From positions 1-64,000 of the forward strand of contig CAOKDX010000008.1 of NCBI GenBank assembly GCA_948467395.1: a stretch of 64,000 nucleotides of DNA. Reading direction: 5' to 3'. The DNA is from an uncultured Clostridia bacterium. GTDB taxonomy: Bacteria > Bacillota > Clostridia > Lachnospirales > Lachnospiraceae. This document shows positions 1-9,210 of the stretch, in pieces; position 1 is the first letter of the stretch; every line of letters begins with the position of its first letter. A program made the position numbers and the translations under genes. The notes under the pieces were generated by a model. It saw only the letters and a list, made by a program, of their open reading frames with translations, was not told the origin of the DNA and ran no database searches.

Positions 1-69
1 ACCTTTCATTATAAAAGGTTGCATTTTTATGAAAATTTTGTTTTTAGAGGGATAAAGGAGATTCCATGA
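1..69 (+). CDS. C-terminal end of a GNAT-type acetyltransferase (5' truncated)
   Basis: Frame 1 is open from the first base to a TGA at 67-69, giving 22 residues that end in HFYENFVFRGIKEIP. This matches the usual GNAT end, in which an FYE-x-x-G/V-F strand-turn follows the last helix. The next gene begins one base after the stop, and its ribosome site (AAGGAG, 55-60) lies inside this end, so the two are translationally linked. With the downstream sugar aminotransferase and WecF-like transferase it recalls the WecD-WecE-WecF trio that makes and transfers an N-acetylated 4-amino sugar. Only the tail is visible, so both the family and the role are tentative. Confidence 0.55.
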   Translation, partial: TFHYKRLHFYENFVFRGIKEIP

Positions 70-70
70 G

Positions 71-1174
71 ATGAAGGAAATTCCATTTGTGATGCCGCTG
101 CTTCCATCTATTGACGCATATAAGGAGCAGATCCAGGATATATGGAGCAATCGATATCTTACAAATTGCGGTCCTAAAGTACAATTGTTTGAGCAGAAAA
201 TTAAAGAATATCTACACATAGATAACGCTGCCTGCTTTGTAAACGGCCATCTGTCATTAGACTGCGCGATCAAAGCGCTGCAGCTCAAAGGTGAGGTGAT
301 CACAACCCCATTTACCTTTGTTTCTACGATACAGGCACTGGTTACAAACCAAATCACTCCTGTTTTTTGTGATATTAATCCTTATGATTTTACTATTGAT
401 ACAGACCAGATAGAGGAACTGATAACAGAGAATACAACTGCAATACTGGCCGTCCATGTTTTTGGATATCCATGCAACGGAGAAAAATTAAAAGAGATAG
501 CAGATAAGTATCATTTGAAGCTTCTTTTCGACGGAGCTCATGCTTTTGGGGCCGAGACAGAGGGAAGGGCCCTTTTAGATCAGGGCGACATTTCCATGGT
601 AAGTTTTCATGCCACTAAAATATTTCACTCCATCGAGGGAGGGGCTCTGATTTTTAAGGATGCAGATCTGCTACATAAATTCCGTGCCATTCATAATTTT
701 GGTTATGACAACGGCAATGTGAATTGCTGTGGAACAAATGCGAAAATGAATGAATTTTCTGCTGTCATGGGATTATTAAATCTGGATCTTGTAGATGAAG
801 AAATCGCAAATAGAAAAAGGGTGGCGGATCAGTACCGCGAATTATTAGGAGATATCCCAGGAATAGACTTTCAAAAACCATCGAAGAAACTGAGCAGGGA
901 AAACAATGCTTACTTTCCAATACTGATAGATGAAAAAACTTATGGTGTCGATGCGGGCGCCCTTTATCAGCTTCTATTTGGTAATGGCATTGTTTCAAGA
1001 AGGTATTTTTATCCCGCCTGTAACGAGATGGATTTTCTCAAGGAGCTTGGGATTGATCCGGGAAATACGCCGGTTGCGGCCCGCATTTCAAGAAATATAT
1101 TGTGTCTGCCCATCTACGGATCACTATCTACGGCAGATATTAAGCATATCTGTACACAGATCAGGCGGAGATAA
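71..1174 (+). CDS. DegT/DnrJ/EryC1-type sugar aminotransferase
   Basis: This 367-residue PLP enzyme would transfer an amino group to a keto nucleotide sugar in surface glycan synthesis. The family is clear from FDGAHAFGA near 153, where the aspartate holds the PLP ring nitrogen, and from SFHATKIF, where Lys183 is the Schiff-base lysine. Length fits the family (350-390 residues). A GNAT gene ends just upstream and a WecF-like transferase lies two genes down, so a WecE/FdtB/VioA-like role on a dTDP-4-keto-6-deoxyhexose is plausible; the exact sugar cannot be read from sequence. The ATG at 71 follows an AAGGAG at 55-60. It is the first complete gene of the + strand operon reaching 7423. Confidence 0.85.
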   Translation: MKEIPFVMPLLPSIDAYKEQIQDIWSNRYLTNCGPKVQLFEQKIKEYLHIDNAACFVNGHLSLDCAIKALQLKGEVITTPFTFVSTIQALVTNQITPVFCDINPYDFTIDTDQIEELITENTTAILAVHVFGYPCNGEKLKEIADKYHLKLLFDGAHAFGAETEGRALLDQGDISMVSFHATKIFHSIEGGALIFKDADLLHKFRAIHNFGYDNGNVNCCGTNAKMNEFSAVMGLLNLDLVDEEIANRKRVADQYRELLGDIPGIDFQKPSKKLSRENNAYFPILIDEKTYGVDAGALYQLLFGNGIVSRRYFYPACNEMDFLKELGIDPGNTPVAARISRNILCLPIYGSLSTADIKHICTQIRRR

Positions 1175-1177
1175 TAA

Positions 1178-2152
1178 ATGACGGATTATATTAAGAAATT
1201 AAGTGTTGTTATTGTTACCTTTAATCATGAAAGATACATTGCAGAAGCAATAGACAGTGTTCTGATGCAGGAAGTAGATTTTTCCTATGAGATCCTTATT
1301 GGAGACGACGGTTCTTCCGACAGAACACCCGAGATCGTGAAAGAATATGCCAGCAAATGGGACTGTATTATTCCCATCTGCCGGGATGAAAATATAGGTC
1401 CAAACAGGAATGCCTTTGATGTATTGATGCGCACAAAAGGGGAATATATTGCCTTTCTGGATGGGGATGATTATTGGACGGATCCTCTGAAGCTTCAGAC
1501 ACAGGTGGATTTTTTAGATAGTCACAAGGAATTTATCGGATGTACGCACCGGATTACTATTGTGGACGAAGAAGGCAGGAAACAAAGGAATCAGTATTTA
1601 CCGTGGGTTCGTTTTAAAAAGAGGTTTACCCTGGCAGATTTCGACGGTGTAACCCTGCCGGGACAGGCAAGTTCTCTTGTAAGAAGAAATCTTTTTGTGA
1701 ATTCGGATATCGACATGTCGGTGATCTATCATACGCATCCAATGGTCGGTGACAGAACCAGTGTCCTTATCTTTCTGTGTAAAGGGGATTTCGGAGGGAT
1801 TGACCGGGACATGGGCTGTTATCGGCGATACAAAAACCCATCTGCCGGAAACATTACTTCCCAAATTTATTTGAACAATGAAAACAGGATCAAGGAAGAG
1901 ATGGATCTTACGGAAAATCTGGAAACAATCGCGTGGAATCTGTTCCATCGAAAAACTGCCTTTGATGCATATAAGAGAACCCTTTTTGTGAGCGCCCTGT
2001 ATCAGTACCTTCAGAAGCCGAACGCACAGAGAAAGGAAACGGTAAAGTATGTATACCGTCATAATAGAAATAAGATTCTGTGTATAGCAGCTGTACTTCC
2101 GAAGATTTGTAAAAAAGTATGGAACAGTACTCTGGGAAAGAGAGGAAATTAG
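1178..2152 (+). CDS. Family 2 glycosyltransferase
   Basis: This 324-residue protein opens with the GT-A fold signature (VVIVTFNHERYIAEAIDSVL) and carries the nucleotide-sugar site GDDGSSDRT near 41 and the metal-binding LDGDDYW near 94. These place it in glycosyltransferase family 2, transferring a sugar from a nucleotide donor to a growing lipid-linked glycan at the cytoplasmic membrane face. Donor and acceptor cannot be assigned. The gene begins three bases after the aminotransferase stop, with GGCGGAG as ribosome site, and abuts the next gene (TAG then ATG with no gap), so it sits in a tight operon. Confidence 0.85.
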   Translation: MTDYIKKLSVVIVTFNHERYIAEAIDSVLMQEVDFSYEILIGDDGSSDRTPEIVKEYASKWDCIIPICRDENIGPNRNAFDVLMRTKGEYIAFLDGDDYWTDPLKLQTQVDFLDSHKEFIGCTHRITIVDEEGRKQRNQYLPWVRFKKRFTLADFDGVTLPGQASSLVRRNLFVNSDIDMSVIYHTHPMVGDRTSVLIFLCKGDFGGIDRDMGCYRRYKNPSAGNITSQIYLNNENRIKEEMDLTENLETIAWNLFHRKTAFDAYKRTLFVSALYQYLQKPNAQRKETVKYVYRHNRNKILCIAAVLPKICKKVWNSTLGKRGN

Positions 2153-3976
2153 ATGTTATTTTTGCATATTGTCCCGCCAAGTAAGCGGATGATGAATACT
2201 TACTTTAGAATGCTGAGAGAGCATTTTCCATTGGAGGAGCATCGATTTCTATTTATCGATCAGTGTAAGGAAAGCGAGAGCGAGCTTTTCGATTATGAAA
2301 ATGTCGGCGAACTACAGGGGGAGAATTCAAAAGAGAGATTAAAGGATTTTTTTCGGGAATGTAATCGGGCTGACGTTGTGTTATGGCACGGAATTATGTA
2401 CGGAGCCAAGAAGATGCTTCCCCTTTTTTACAGCCGGAAGCTTAGGAAGAAATCGGTCTGGATCATGAGAGGGCTGGATCTTTATAACTGGAAATGCGAG
2501 ACAAAGTTTAGTTTAAGATACCGCCTGATAAACGGCATGAATTATTTTATCAGGAAACACCTGCCGTATGTTGTGGCTATCACTCCAGCTGATGAGGAAA
2601 TATATCACAGACAATTCGGTCACAAAGCGAAGTGCCGATGCGTTGTATATCCATTTGCTAAAGAAGCATTTGTGATGATGGATCATTTCGACGCCGAGAG
2701 AAAAAGGGACAATGGTGAGAAGTTTATTTTGGTTGGCAATAACGCCTATACTTTTAACCGCCATCTTGAAGCGTTAGAATCCATGTCCAAATTTTCAGAA
2801 GAAAACTTGAAGTTATATATTCCGTTAAGTTATGGCAATGACTGGTATGACAAAGAAAGCGATTACAAATCAAGGGTTGCCGAGGCCGCCGAAGAGATTT
2901 TTGGAAGTGAAAAAATAGAAATATTGAACAAACTGATAGATACGGACCAGTATACTAATCTGTTAATGAATATGGATGTGGCAGTGATCGCTTCAAATCG
3001 GCAGAATGCGCTGGGCAATATATTCCGGCTGCTCTATGTCGGCAACAAAGTGTATTTGAGCAGGGACAACCCTATGTATCAATACTTTTTGACTGAAGGA
3101 ATTGACGTATATGATGTAGACACTATTTCTTCCTGTTCCTATGACGAGTTTATTGAAATGCCAGATCAGAAAAAGAACTCTGCATGGATCAGGGAGCATC
3201 ATCACCCCGACTATCAATATAAAGAATGGGGCGGACTGTTTACGGAGCTGGCACACTTTATTGCCCGCGATAAGCACTACGAGGACAAGGGCCACACATT
3301 AGAAGCACAGAATATATCTGAAGAATATATTGACAGACGTAAGGTGAATTATCTCTGTGTGGAACGGGGGCAGTACCTTCCGAGAGGTTCCGTGTATTGT
3401 GACATTGAAGATATCTTTGTAGTTGGCTCTGGTGATTTTGAGTATACAATGGTTCACTGGCTGGAAGAGGAAAATAAACGCCAAAAGAGATGGTTTATAC
3501 AGGGAATTATTGACGATAACGAGCGGAATAAGAAATGTCCTTATATTAAGCAGGATATTATCGCAAATATCGGTGAATTTACCTCTGAATTTGTGCCGGA
3601 TGCGGTAACGATCGTTGCAGAAGAAAATACGGACAAACGTCAGGAAATCGTAAAAAAATTGGAAGGCAAAGTCTGTAAGTACACAAGATTTGCCCATCCT
3701 TCCGCCTCGGTACAGCTAACGGAGGAAATGGAAGAGGGAACCGTTTTCTATCCTGGTGCCATAGTGGACATTACCGCAAGGATCGGGGCATTTACCTATG
3801 TAAAAAATGCAGTGATAAAGAGCCATGTGCAGATTGGGGCATTTTGCAATATCGGACACTATGCGGTGATTGGTCATGGCGTTGTGATCGGTGATCATGT
3901 TGTCATTAAGGATCATGTGATCATTTCAGATCATACCGTGTTGGCAGATGGACAGATTGTGGAAACAAATATCTAA
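2153..3976 (+). CDS. WecF-like glycosyltransferase fused to a PglD-like hexapeptide acyltransferase
   Basis: The 607-residue product has two parts. Residues 1 to about 375 resemble the Fuc4NAc transferase family (WecF, Glyco_transf_56): WHGIMYGAKKM near 78-88 and NRQNALGNI near 282-290 are the recognisable stretches. Residues from about 420 hold a Rossmann-like start (FVVGSGDFEYTM) followed near 525-605 by left-handed beta-helix hexapeptides (IGAFTYV, IGAFCNIG, IGHGVVIGDHVVIKDHVIISDHTV), as in PglD-type sialic/bacillosamine acyltransferases. Transfer of a 4-amino-sugar and acylation of that sugar may therefore be done by one polypeptide. The GT half is a more distant match than the acyltransferase half. 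Ribosome site GAGAGGAAA lies before the ATG. Confidence 0.7.
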   Translation: MLFLHIVPPSKRMMNTYFRMLREHFPLEEHRFLFIDQCKESESELFDYENVGELQGENSKERLKDFFRECNRADVVLWHGIMYGAKKMLPLFYSRKLRKKSVWIMRGLDLYNWKCETKFSLRYRLINGMNYFIRKHLPYVVAITPADEEIYHRQFGHKAKCRCVVYPFAKEAFVMMDHFDAERKRDNGEKFILVGNNAYTFNRHLEALESMSKFSEENLKLYIPLSYGNDWYDKESDYKSRVAEAAEEIFGSEKIEILNKLIDTDQYTNLLMNMDVAVIASNRQNALGNIFRLLYVGNKVYLSRDNPMYQYFLTEGIDVYDVDTISSCSYDEFIEMPDQKKNSAWIREHHHPDYQYKEWGGLFTELAHFIARDKHYEDKGHTLEAQNISEEYIDRRKVNYLCVERGQYLPRGSVYCDIEDIFVVGSGDFEYTMVHWLEEENKRQKRWFIQGIIDDNERNKKCPYIKQDIIANIGEFTSEFVPDAVTIVAEENTDKRQEIVKKLEGKVCKYTRFAHPSASVQLTEEMEEGTVFYPGAIVDITARIGAFTYVKNAVIKSHVQIGAFCNIGHYAVIGHGVVIGDHVVIKDHVIISDHTVLADGQIVETNI

Positions 3977-3993
3977 TCGTGGGAGGTAATAAG

Positions 3994-5202
3994 ATGAAAA
4001 AACTTATGCTGCTTGGCGGAATACGCTATCTGATTCCAGTGATTAAAAGAGCACAGGAGATGGGCTTATATGTTATAACCTGTGACTACCTGCCAGATAA
4101 TGAAGCCCATGCTTACTCGGATGAATATTGTAATGTGAGTATTATAGATAAAGAATCTGTTCTGGCGTGCGCGGAGAAATTGAACATAGATGGGATTATG
4201 TCCTTTGCCTGTGATCCCGGGGTCACAACGGCGGCATATGTTGCCGAGAAGCTAGGGCTTCCTTTTCAGGGCTCCTATGAATCCGTAAATATTTTACAGG
4301 ACAAGGGATTGTTTCGAAAATTTCTTTCAGATCATCATTTCAATGTACCTCATGCCAAAAGATATACCGACAGAAATAAACCTTTTGAGGATAAGGACTA
4401 TTTTAATTGGCCAGTCATAGTTAAACCGGTGGATTCTGCAGGGAGCAAAGGGGTATCCCGAGCAGATTCTCCCGATGAATTGGAGGCAGCGATCCAAACG
4501 GCAGTGGAGTGTTCCCCCAGCGGCACTTTTATCATAGAAGACTTTCTGACCTTTAAGGGATATCATTCCAGTGCGGATGCTTTTACAATAGATGGAGAAT
4601 TAGAATTCATTACATATTCCGACCAGCTATTTGATAAAGAAGCAGACAATCCGTATACGCCTTCCCTGGTTATCTGGCCCTCTACTATGAAGAGCCAATA
4701 TCAGGAAATCCTGACAGAGGAAACGGAACGGCTTATGAAGCTGCTGGGCATGAAGACCGGAATATATAATATAGAGACTTGTGTGGGAATAGATGGCAAA
4801 CCCTACATTATGGAAGTATCTCCCAGGGGCGGAGGCTGCAAAATAGCTGAGATTCAACAGATGGCATTTGGGGTGGACCTTATCGGAAATGAAATAAGAA
4901 AGGCGGTAGGCCTGCCGCTGGAGGCAATGAAACCAGTACAATGTAACGGGGTTTGGTGTGAAATGATCGTCCATGCCCATGCCGGGCAGAGCGGAAAGCT
5001 GGCACGATTATCTCTGGATCCGGAAATTCAAAAGAAATATTTAAAGTTGTCGGCTATCCAGACAAAAGAAGGGGATGAAGTGAAACCTTTTACTGGAGCA
5101 AATCAGTCCTTGGGAGATATATTCTTTCGGTTTGAGTCGAGGGAAGAATTGGATGATATTATATCCAGATCGGCGGAATGGCTGAATATAGAGGTAAACT
5201 AA
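3994..5202 (+). CDS. ATP-grasp ligase (first of two)
   Basis: This 402-residue protein has the PurK/carbamoyl-phosphate-synthase-like ATP-grasp layout: a preATP Rossmann part (MLLGGIRYLIPVIKRAQEMG), the central ATP loop WPVIVKPVDSAGSKGV near 129-145, and a late metal site YIMEVSPRGGG near 265. Such enzymes form amide bonds from an acyl-phosphate intermediate. In a glycan operon that suggests linking an amino acid or other acid to an amino sugar, but no substrate is visible. I start at ATG 3994, because the upstream GTG at 3979 overlaps the ribosome site GGGAGGT. A second, related ATP-grasp gene follows 17 bases on. Confidence 0.8.
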   Translation: MKKLMLLGGIRYLIPVIKRAQEMGLYVITCDYLPDNEAHAYSDEYCNVSIIDKESVLACAEKLNIDGIMSFACDPGVTTAAYVAEKLGLPFQGSYESVNILQDKGLFRKFLSDHHFNVPHAKRYTDRNKPFEDKDYFNWPVIVKPVDSAGSKGVSRADSPDELEAAIQTAVECSPSGTFIIEDFLTFKGYHSSADAFTIDGELEFITYSDQLFDKEADNPYTPSLVIWPSTMKSQYQEILTEETERLMKLLGMKTGIYNIETCVGIDGKPYIMEVSPRGGGCKIAEIQQMAFGVDLIGNEIRKAVGLPLEAMKPVQCNGVWCEMIVHAHAGQSGKLARLSLDPEIQKKYLKLSAIQTKEGDEVKPFTGANQSLGDIFFRFESREELDDIISRSAEWLNIEVN

Positions 5203-5219
5203 ATCATTTATTCATGTGA

Positions 5220-6524
5220 ATGGAGAGCAATAAGGTGAGAAAAATTTTTGAGGGAAAAAAACTTCTGGTTCTTGGGACTAATACGGGAAGTGAAGATATC
5301 GTCAGCTATGCAAAGGAGAACGGTGCTTATGTCGTTGTCACTGACTATGTAGACGAAAATGACTCATTGGCAAAAAAAATAGCAGACGAGTCCATACTGA
5401 TCAGTACGGCGGATGTAGAAAGCCTGACTGCCTATGTGAAGGAAAACAATATACATGGCGTTTTTGCCGGCATTAGTGAGTTTAACCTTCTAAAGGCCAT
5501 GGAGGTCTCTGAGAGGTGCGGCCTTTCATTCTATTGTAACCGTAAACAATGGGATAATATTGAACAAAAAGATTTATTCCGTATAAATTGTGAAAAGAAT
5601 CAGGTGCCTGTTCCGAAAACATACTTTACAGGGAGTACCATCAACGAAAATATCTTATCGGGACTGGATTATCCCGTTGTGGTGAAACCTGTGGATTCCT
5701 GTGCTTCTCTGGGAGTTCATATTTGTAACGATATGACTGAATTGAAAAAATATGAGAAGGACGCTTTTGAACATTCTGATTCAGGGACAATTATTATCGA
5801 AGAATATATTGAGGGAGACGAATTTACCGCTCATTATACCATTGTAAATGGCAGGGCATATCTGTCATGCATTGATAACAGATATCCTGTTGCCTTGAAT
5901 GAGGGAAAAGTAACCACCATTCCCGTTGCCAGAATATTTCCTTCGCTGTTTATAGATGAATATATAAAACAGGTGAATGAATCTATGGTTCGACTATGTG
6001 AGGGGATGCAATTAGAAAATGCCATTTTATTTATTCAGGGCATTTACAATAAGAAGGCGAACAGATTCGCAATCTTTGAAGGAGGACTGCGCATTGCAGC
6101 AGAGGCACCTTACCGATTTATCAGTAAGGTCAATGGCTTTAACTCCATGAATCTCCTGGTGGACCAGATTCTTCAAAATAAAACCACATATCATGGCGAC
6201 AATCCTTATTTAGACGGCATGAGCTGCGGCATCGTATCTTATGTTGCAAAAGGCGGGACGGTGGGACGGATAACGGGACTCGAAGAAACGATCCATTCTC
6301 TGGACAGTGTGATCCGTTATGAAAACCGATATCCCGTTGGAACTGAGACGCCCAAGGGAGATACATTAAAACAGCTGATGCTGCGGTTTGTACTAATCTG
6401 TGAAAACAGAGAGAAGATGAAACAGGATATTCAATATATCAATAAGCATATACATGTTTACGATACAGATAATCAGGAGATGGTTATAAAATTTGATCCG
6501 GAACGTCTCTTTGACACAAAATAA
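5220..6524 (+). CDS. ATP-grasp ligase (second of two)
   Basis: The 434-residue product is a second ATP-grasp enzyme related to its upstream neighbour: a Rossmann start (LLVLGTNTGSEDIVSYAKENG), the ATP loop YPVVVKPVDSCASLGVHI and a later EGGLRIAAEAP segment that takes the place of the usual E-x-N/S metal site. The changed metal loop suggests a different substrate or weaker catalysis than in the first copy. ATG 5220 has no clear ribosome site; GTG 5235 (residue 6) sits at good distance from the GGAGAG at 5222 and may be the true start. It probably acts with the first copy to attach an acyl or amino-acyl group to a glycan precursor; this is inference from context. Confidence 0.75.
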   Translation: MESNKVRKIFEGKKLLVLGTNTGSEDIVSYAKENGAYVVVTDYVDENDSLAKKIADESILISTADVESLTAYVKENNIHGVFAGISEFNLLKAMEVSERCGLSFYCNRKQWDNIEQKDLFRINCEKNQVPVPKTYFTGSTINENILSGLDYPVVVKPVDSCASLGVHICNDMTELKKYEKDAFEHSDSGTIIIEEYIEGDEFTAHYTIVNGRAYLSCIDNRYPVALNEGKVTTIPVARIFPSLFIDEYIKQVNESMVRLCEGMQLENAILFIQGIYNKKANRFAIFEGGLRIAAEAPYRFISKVNGFNSMNLLVDQILQNKTTYHGDNPYLDGMSCGIVSYVAKGGTVGRITGLEETIHSLDSVIRYENRYPVGTETPKGDTLKQLMLRFVLICENREKMKQDIQYINKHIHVYDTDNQEMVIKFDPERLFDTK

Positions 6525-6550
6525 ATATAGGAAGTGGAGAATCGCTGAGA

Positions 6551-7423
6551 ATGAAAATCGCAATAACCGGTGCCGGAGGGCTCCTGGGACAGAATATTTT
6601 ACAAATACTAAAAGAAACGGATAACAAAGCATACGCCTTCAGCTCCCAGGGAGATCTTTTGAGGAAGAAATTTAGTGGTGCAAATAATTTTCACTTTCTG
6701 GAATTAACAGACAAAATCCCGGACGGGACTGATGTTCTGATCAATTGTGCTTTCCCAAGAAATGAAGACGGGGAGCAGATGGCGGCCGGCCTGAAATACA
6801 TTCAGGAAATTTTCTGCCAGTGTGTGGAAAAAAGGGTTGGGGCAGTCATCAATATATCGTCCCAAAGTGTTTACAGCCAGTCAAGGGATTATCCTGCAGA
6901 TGAGAACTCCGGTATAAATCTTGAGAGCAAATATGCGGTAGGAAAATATGCCTCCGAATTAATGTTGAATACAATCTGTCAGAATACACGCCACACTAAT
7001 ATCCGTATGGCAAGCCTCATCGGCACCCATTTTGACCAGCGCATTGTAAATAAATTTGTAAAAACTGCGCTCACCGACAAAGAACTGACGGTTCTGGCAG
7101 GCCGCCAGGCCTATGGTTATATGGATGTACAGGATGCGGCGGATGCCCTGGTAACTATGTGCCTTGATACAAATAATTCAAAGCAGTGGGAAGAGGTATA
7201 CAATCTGGGAATTGAAAACACATATTCCTTGATCGATATTGCCTCCGAAGTCCAAAGACAGGTAGAAGCAGAGCTGGGATGTAAAGTAAAATTGAATAAA
7301 AGGAAACATGAGGCCTGTCTGAATACAGCATTGAATTCCCAGCGGTTTTATGAGACCTTTAACTGGAAACCAAAAATCAGCCTCGAAAAAACCGTTCGCA
7401 ATATTTTACAAAAAGAAGGTTAA
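6551..7423 (+). CDS. NAD(P)-dependent sugar epimerase/reductase (extended SDR)
   Basis: This 290-residue protein begins with the dinucleotide loop TGAGGLLGQ (6-14) and carries the SDR catalytic pair Tyr128 and Lys132 in SKYAVGKYASE, with Ser near 104 in INISSQSVYS. It belongs to the extended short-chain dehydrogenase family that epimerises, dehydrates or reduces nucleotide sugars. It is somewhat short, like RmlD-type reductases, so a reductase role is possible. Its AAGTGGAG ribosome site lies in the 26-bp gap after the second ATP-grasp gene. It closes the + strand glycan operon and faces the - strand operon that ends at 7432. Confidence 0.8.
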   Translation: MKIAITGAGGLLGQNILQILKETDNKAYAFSSQGDLLRKKFSGANNFHFLELTDKIPDGTDVLINCAFPRNEDGEQMAAGLKYIQEIFCQCVEKRVGAVINISSQSVYSQSRDYPADENSGINLESKYAVGKYASELMLNTICQNTRHTNIRMASLIGTHFDQRIVNKFVKTALTDKELTVLAGRQAYGYMDVQDAADALVTMCLDTNNSKQWEEVYNLGIENTYSLIDIASEVQRQVEAELGCKVKLNKRKHEACLNTALNSQRFYETFNWKPKISLEKTVRNILQKEG

Positions 7424-7431
7424 GCAGTGGC

Positions 7432-9192
7432 TTATTCCAGATACCTCTCCCAGAACTCCTCCGTCGTCAGCTCCCTGCCATTCTCCCGCCAGTCCTCTGC
7501 AGCCCTTTTGTAAGATTTCCGAATTATGTGTCCGGCCCGGAAACAACGTCCTATGGTAACAAAGAATTGTTTCCACTTCCGTTCTGCCAAAAATCCCTGT
7601 TTCGAATCAGGATCGAAAAGAAGAACCCTTTTACAGCGGAAAAATTCCTTGTGAGGCGCACCAAACGGAATCGGGATGCATTTCCTCTTACCCGGAAGAA
7701 ACCAGCCATTCAAGAGAATCCCCCTGGCCAGCGAATAGCTTTTCCTTTTATATAAGTCCTTCGGCTCGGGCCTGGTGAAAAAATCCCCCATACGATATTT
7801 TTCTAAGAGAGCAGAAACATCGGTCTGCTTATATCCCATCGCCGCTATTTCCTGATGCAGTTCTACCGGATCCCGGAAAGACAGAAATGCCGTACCACGG
7901 CAGAAATCCTCCAGTGCCCTCAATGTAAGTTTCTGATCCTCATACCGATATTTCAGCAAATGGCCAATCATATTTCTGGTGACATATTTTTTCGCATCCC
8001 CAGCTGAATACTCTGGATAATGGATGGCATTGCAGATCAGTGCATTTCTTATATCATAGTATACCATAGAAGAAGCCCTGCGGTGATCAAAGGCATCATG
8101 CCATACACTGATTCCGTTCAGGGTAATGATCCTTCCCCTATATCGCAGACCATATTCAACATCATCACGATGAATAAAAAACGGCATCGGCAGGGCATGC
8201 TCGAAGCCCTGTTTTATAGGAATACAGCAATACCACCAGCCACAGTAATTCACTGATCCACGCTCCTCATTTGCCACTATGTCGTACCGTTCCGACAGAT
8301 CATATCCCTGTTTGGGAAATAAAATCCTGTCTCCCTGCCACTGAGCACCATTCTCATGCTGGATATAGGGAATATCCAGCCGAAGGAGACCACCGCCCAG
8401 AAGATGCCCCTGATACTGCTCCTTCAACAAGGACAGAATCTGACAGGTACGGAAGACCGTTTCCGGTTCCAATATAACGTCATCATCCATCAAAAGAATA
8501 TGAGTGAATCCACACGGTTCCTGCATTTTCATGGTTTCCAGCATACAGCGGCCAAATCCCCCGGCCCCGCCGGCATTTTTGTTATATACGACATGTACAA
8601 ATTCACTGTTGAGTTCTTCTTTCGAAAGCGTACTGCCATTATCTGAGACAAATACATGGACATGCCCATACAGTTCAGAATCCCTTTTTTCCAAAATATG
8701 ATCTGACAGATTCCGAATGGTCTTCTGTACATACTCCTCCCGGTGGTAAGTACAGATACCAATAGCGAGATTTACCAAACGTTTCTCCACTGTTTCATTT
8801 ACCTGATACCCTCCGCCGCGGATTATCATGTCTTCCTGTGCTTCTACCTCAATATAGTAGACCCAATCCGGGGAATCGTACCGAAAACAGATTTTGTCTG
8901 CTCCCTCTGCCACCTTCTCCGTATATAATGTCCCCCTATTCAGTCTGGTACGGTATAGAGAGATCCAATGTCTGCCACGGCACGAAAGAATTGCCTCCGT
9001 GTGCCGGACAGTAGTATATTCCCACCACTTCCCAGCAGAGAAGGAATTGAAATAGGAGAAAAAATCCACTAGAGCCCCCCGTTCCAAAAACAGTCCTTCC
9101 TCTTGCAGTACAGCCTTTCCCTTATGAATATGATAATAAAGCGCTGTCTCCTCACAAATCCCCTTCTTAGGAAAAATAAAATTCTGCAGCAT
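7432..9192 (-). CDS. GlfT2-like galactofuranosyltransferase (GT2)
   Basis: The 586-residue protein matches the GlfT2 family, which polymerises galactofuranose from UDP-Galf. It has an N-terminal beta-sandwich of about 150 residues, a GT-A core opening with LAIGICTYHREEYVQKTI, the metal-binding triple aspartate ILLMDDDVILEP, the HRDDVEYGLR acceptor loop with its catalytic aspartate, and a WHDAFDH segment supplying the metal histidine. UDP-galactopyranose mutase, which makes the donor, lies at 22.2-23.4 kb, supporting a galactofuran product. AGGAGG stands eight bases before the ATG. It is the last gene of the - strand operon with the ABC exporter and follows the ATPase gene by 18 bases. Confidence 0.82.
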   Translation of the reverse strand: MLQNFIFPKKGICEETALYYHIHKGKAVLQEEGLFLERGALVDFFSYFNSFSAGKWWEYTTVRHTEAILSCRGRHWISLYRTRLNRGTLYTEKVAEGADKICFRYDSPDWVYYIEVEAQEDMIIRGGGYQVNETVEKRLVNLAIGICTYHREEYVQKTIRNLSDHILEKRDSELYGHVHVFVSDNGSTLSKEELNSEFVHVVYNKNAGGAGGFGRCMLETMKMQEPCGFTHILLMDDDVILEPETVFRTCQILSLLKEQYQGHLLGGGLLRLDIPYIQHENGAQWQGDRILFPKQGYDLSERYDIVANEERGSVNYCGWWYCCIPIKQGFEHALPMPFFIHRDDVEYGLRYRGRIITLNGISVWHDAFDHRRASSMVYYDIRNALICNAIHYPEYSAGDAKKYVTRNMIGHLLKYRYEDQKLTLRALEDFCRGTAFLSFRDPVELHQEIAAMGYKQTDVSALLEKYRMGDFFTRPEPKDLYKRKSYSLARGILLNGWFLPGKRKCIPIPFGAPHKEFFRCKRVLLFDPDSKQGFLAERKWKQFFVTIGRCFRAGHIIRKSYKRAAEDWRENGRELTTEEFWERYLE

Positions 9193-9210
9193 CCACGGGC
9201 CTCCTGACCT

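Noticed and set aside
3979-3993. GTG start for the first ATP-grasp gene
   Set aside because: The GTG overlaps the GGGAGGT ribosome site that serves the ATG at 3994.
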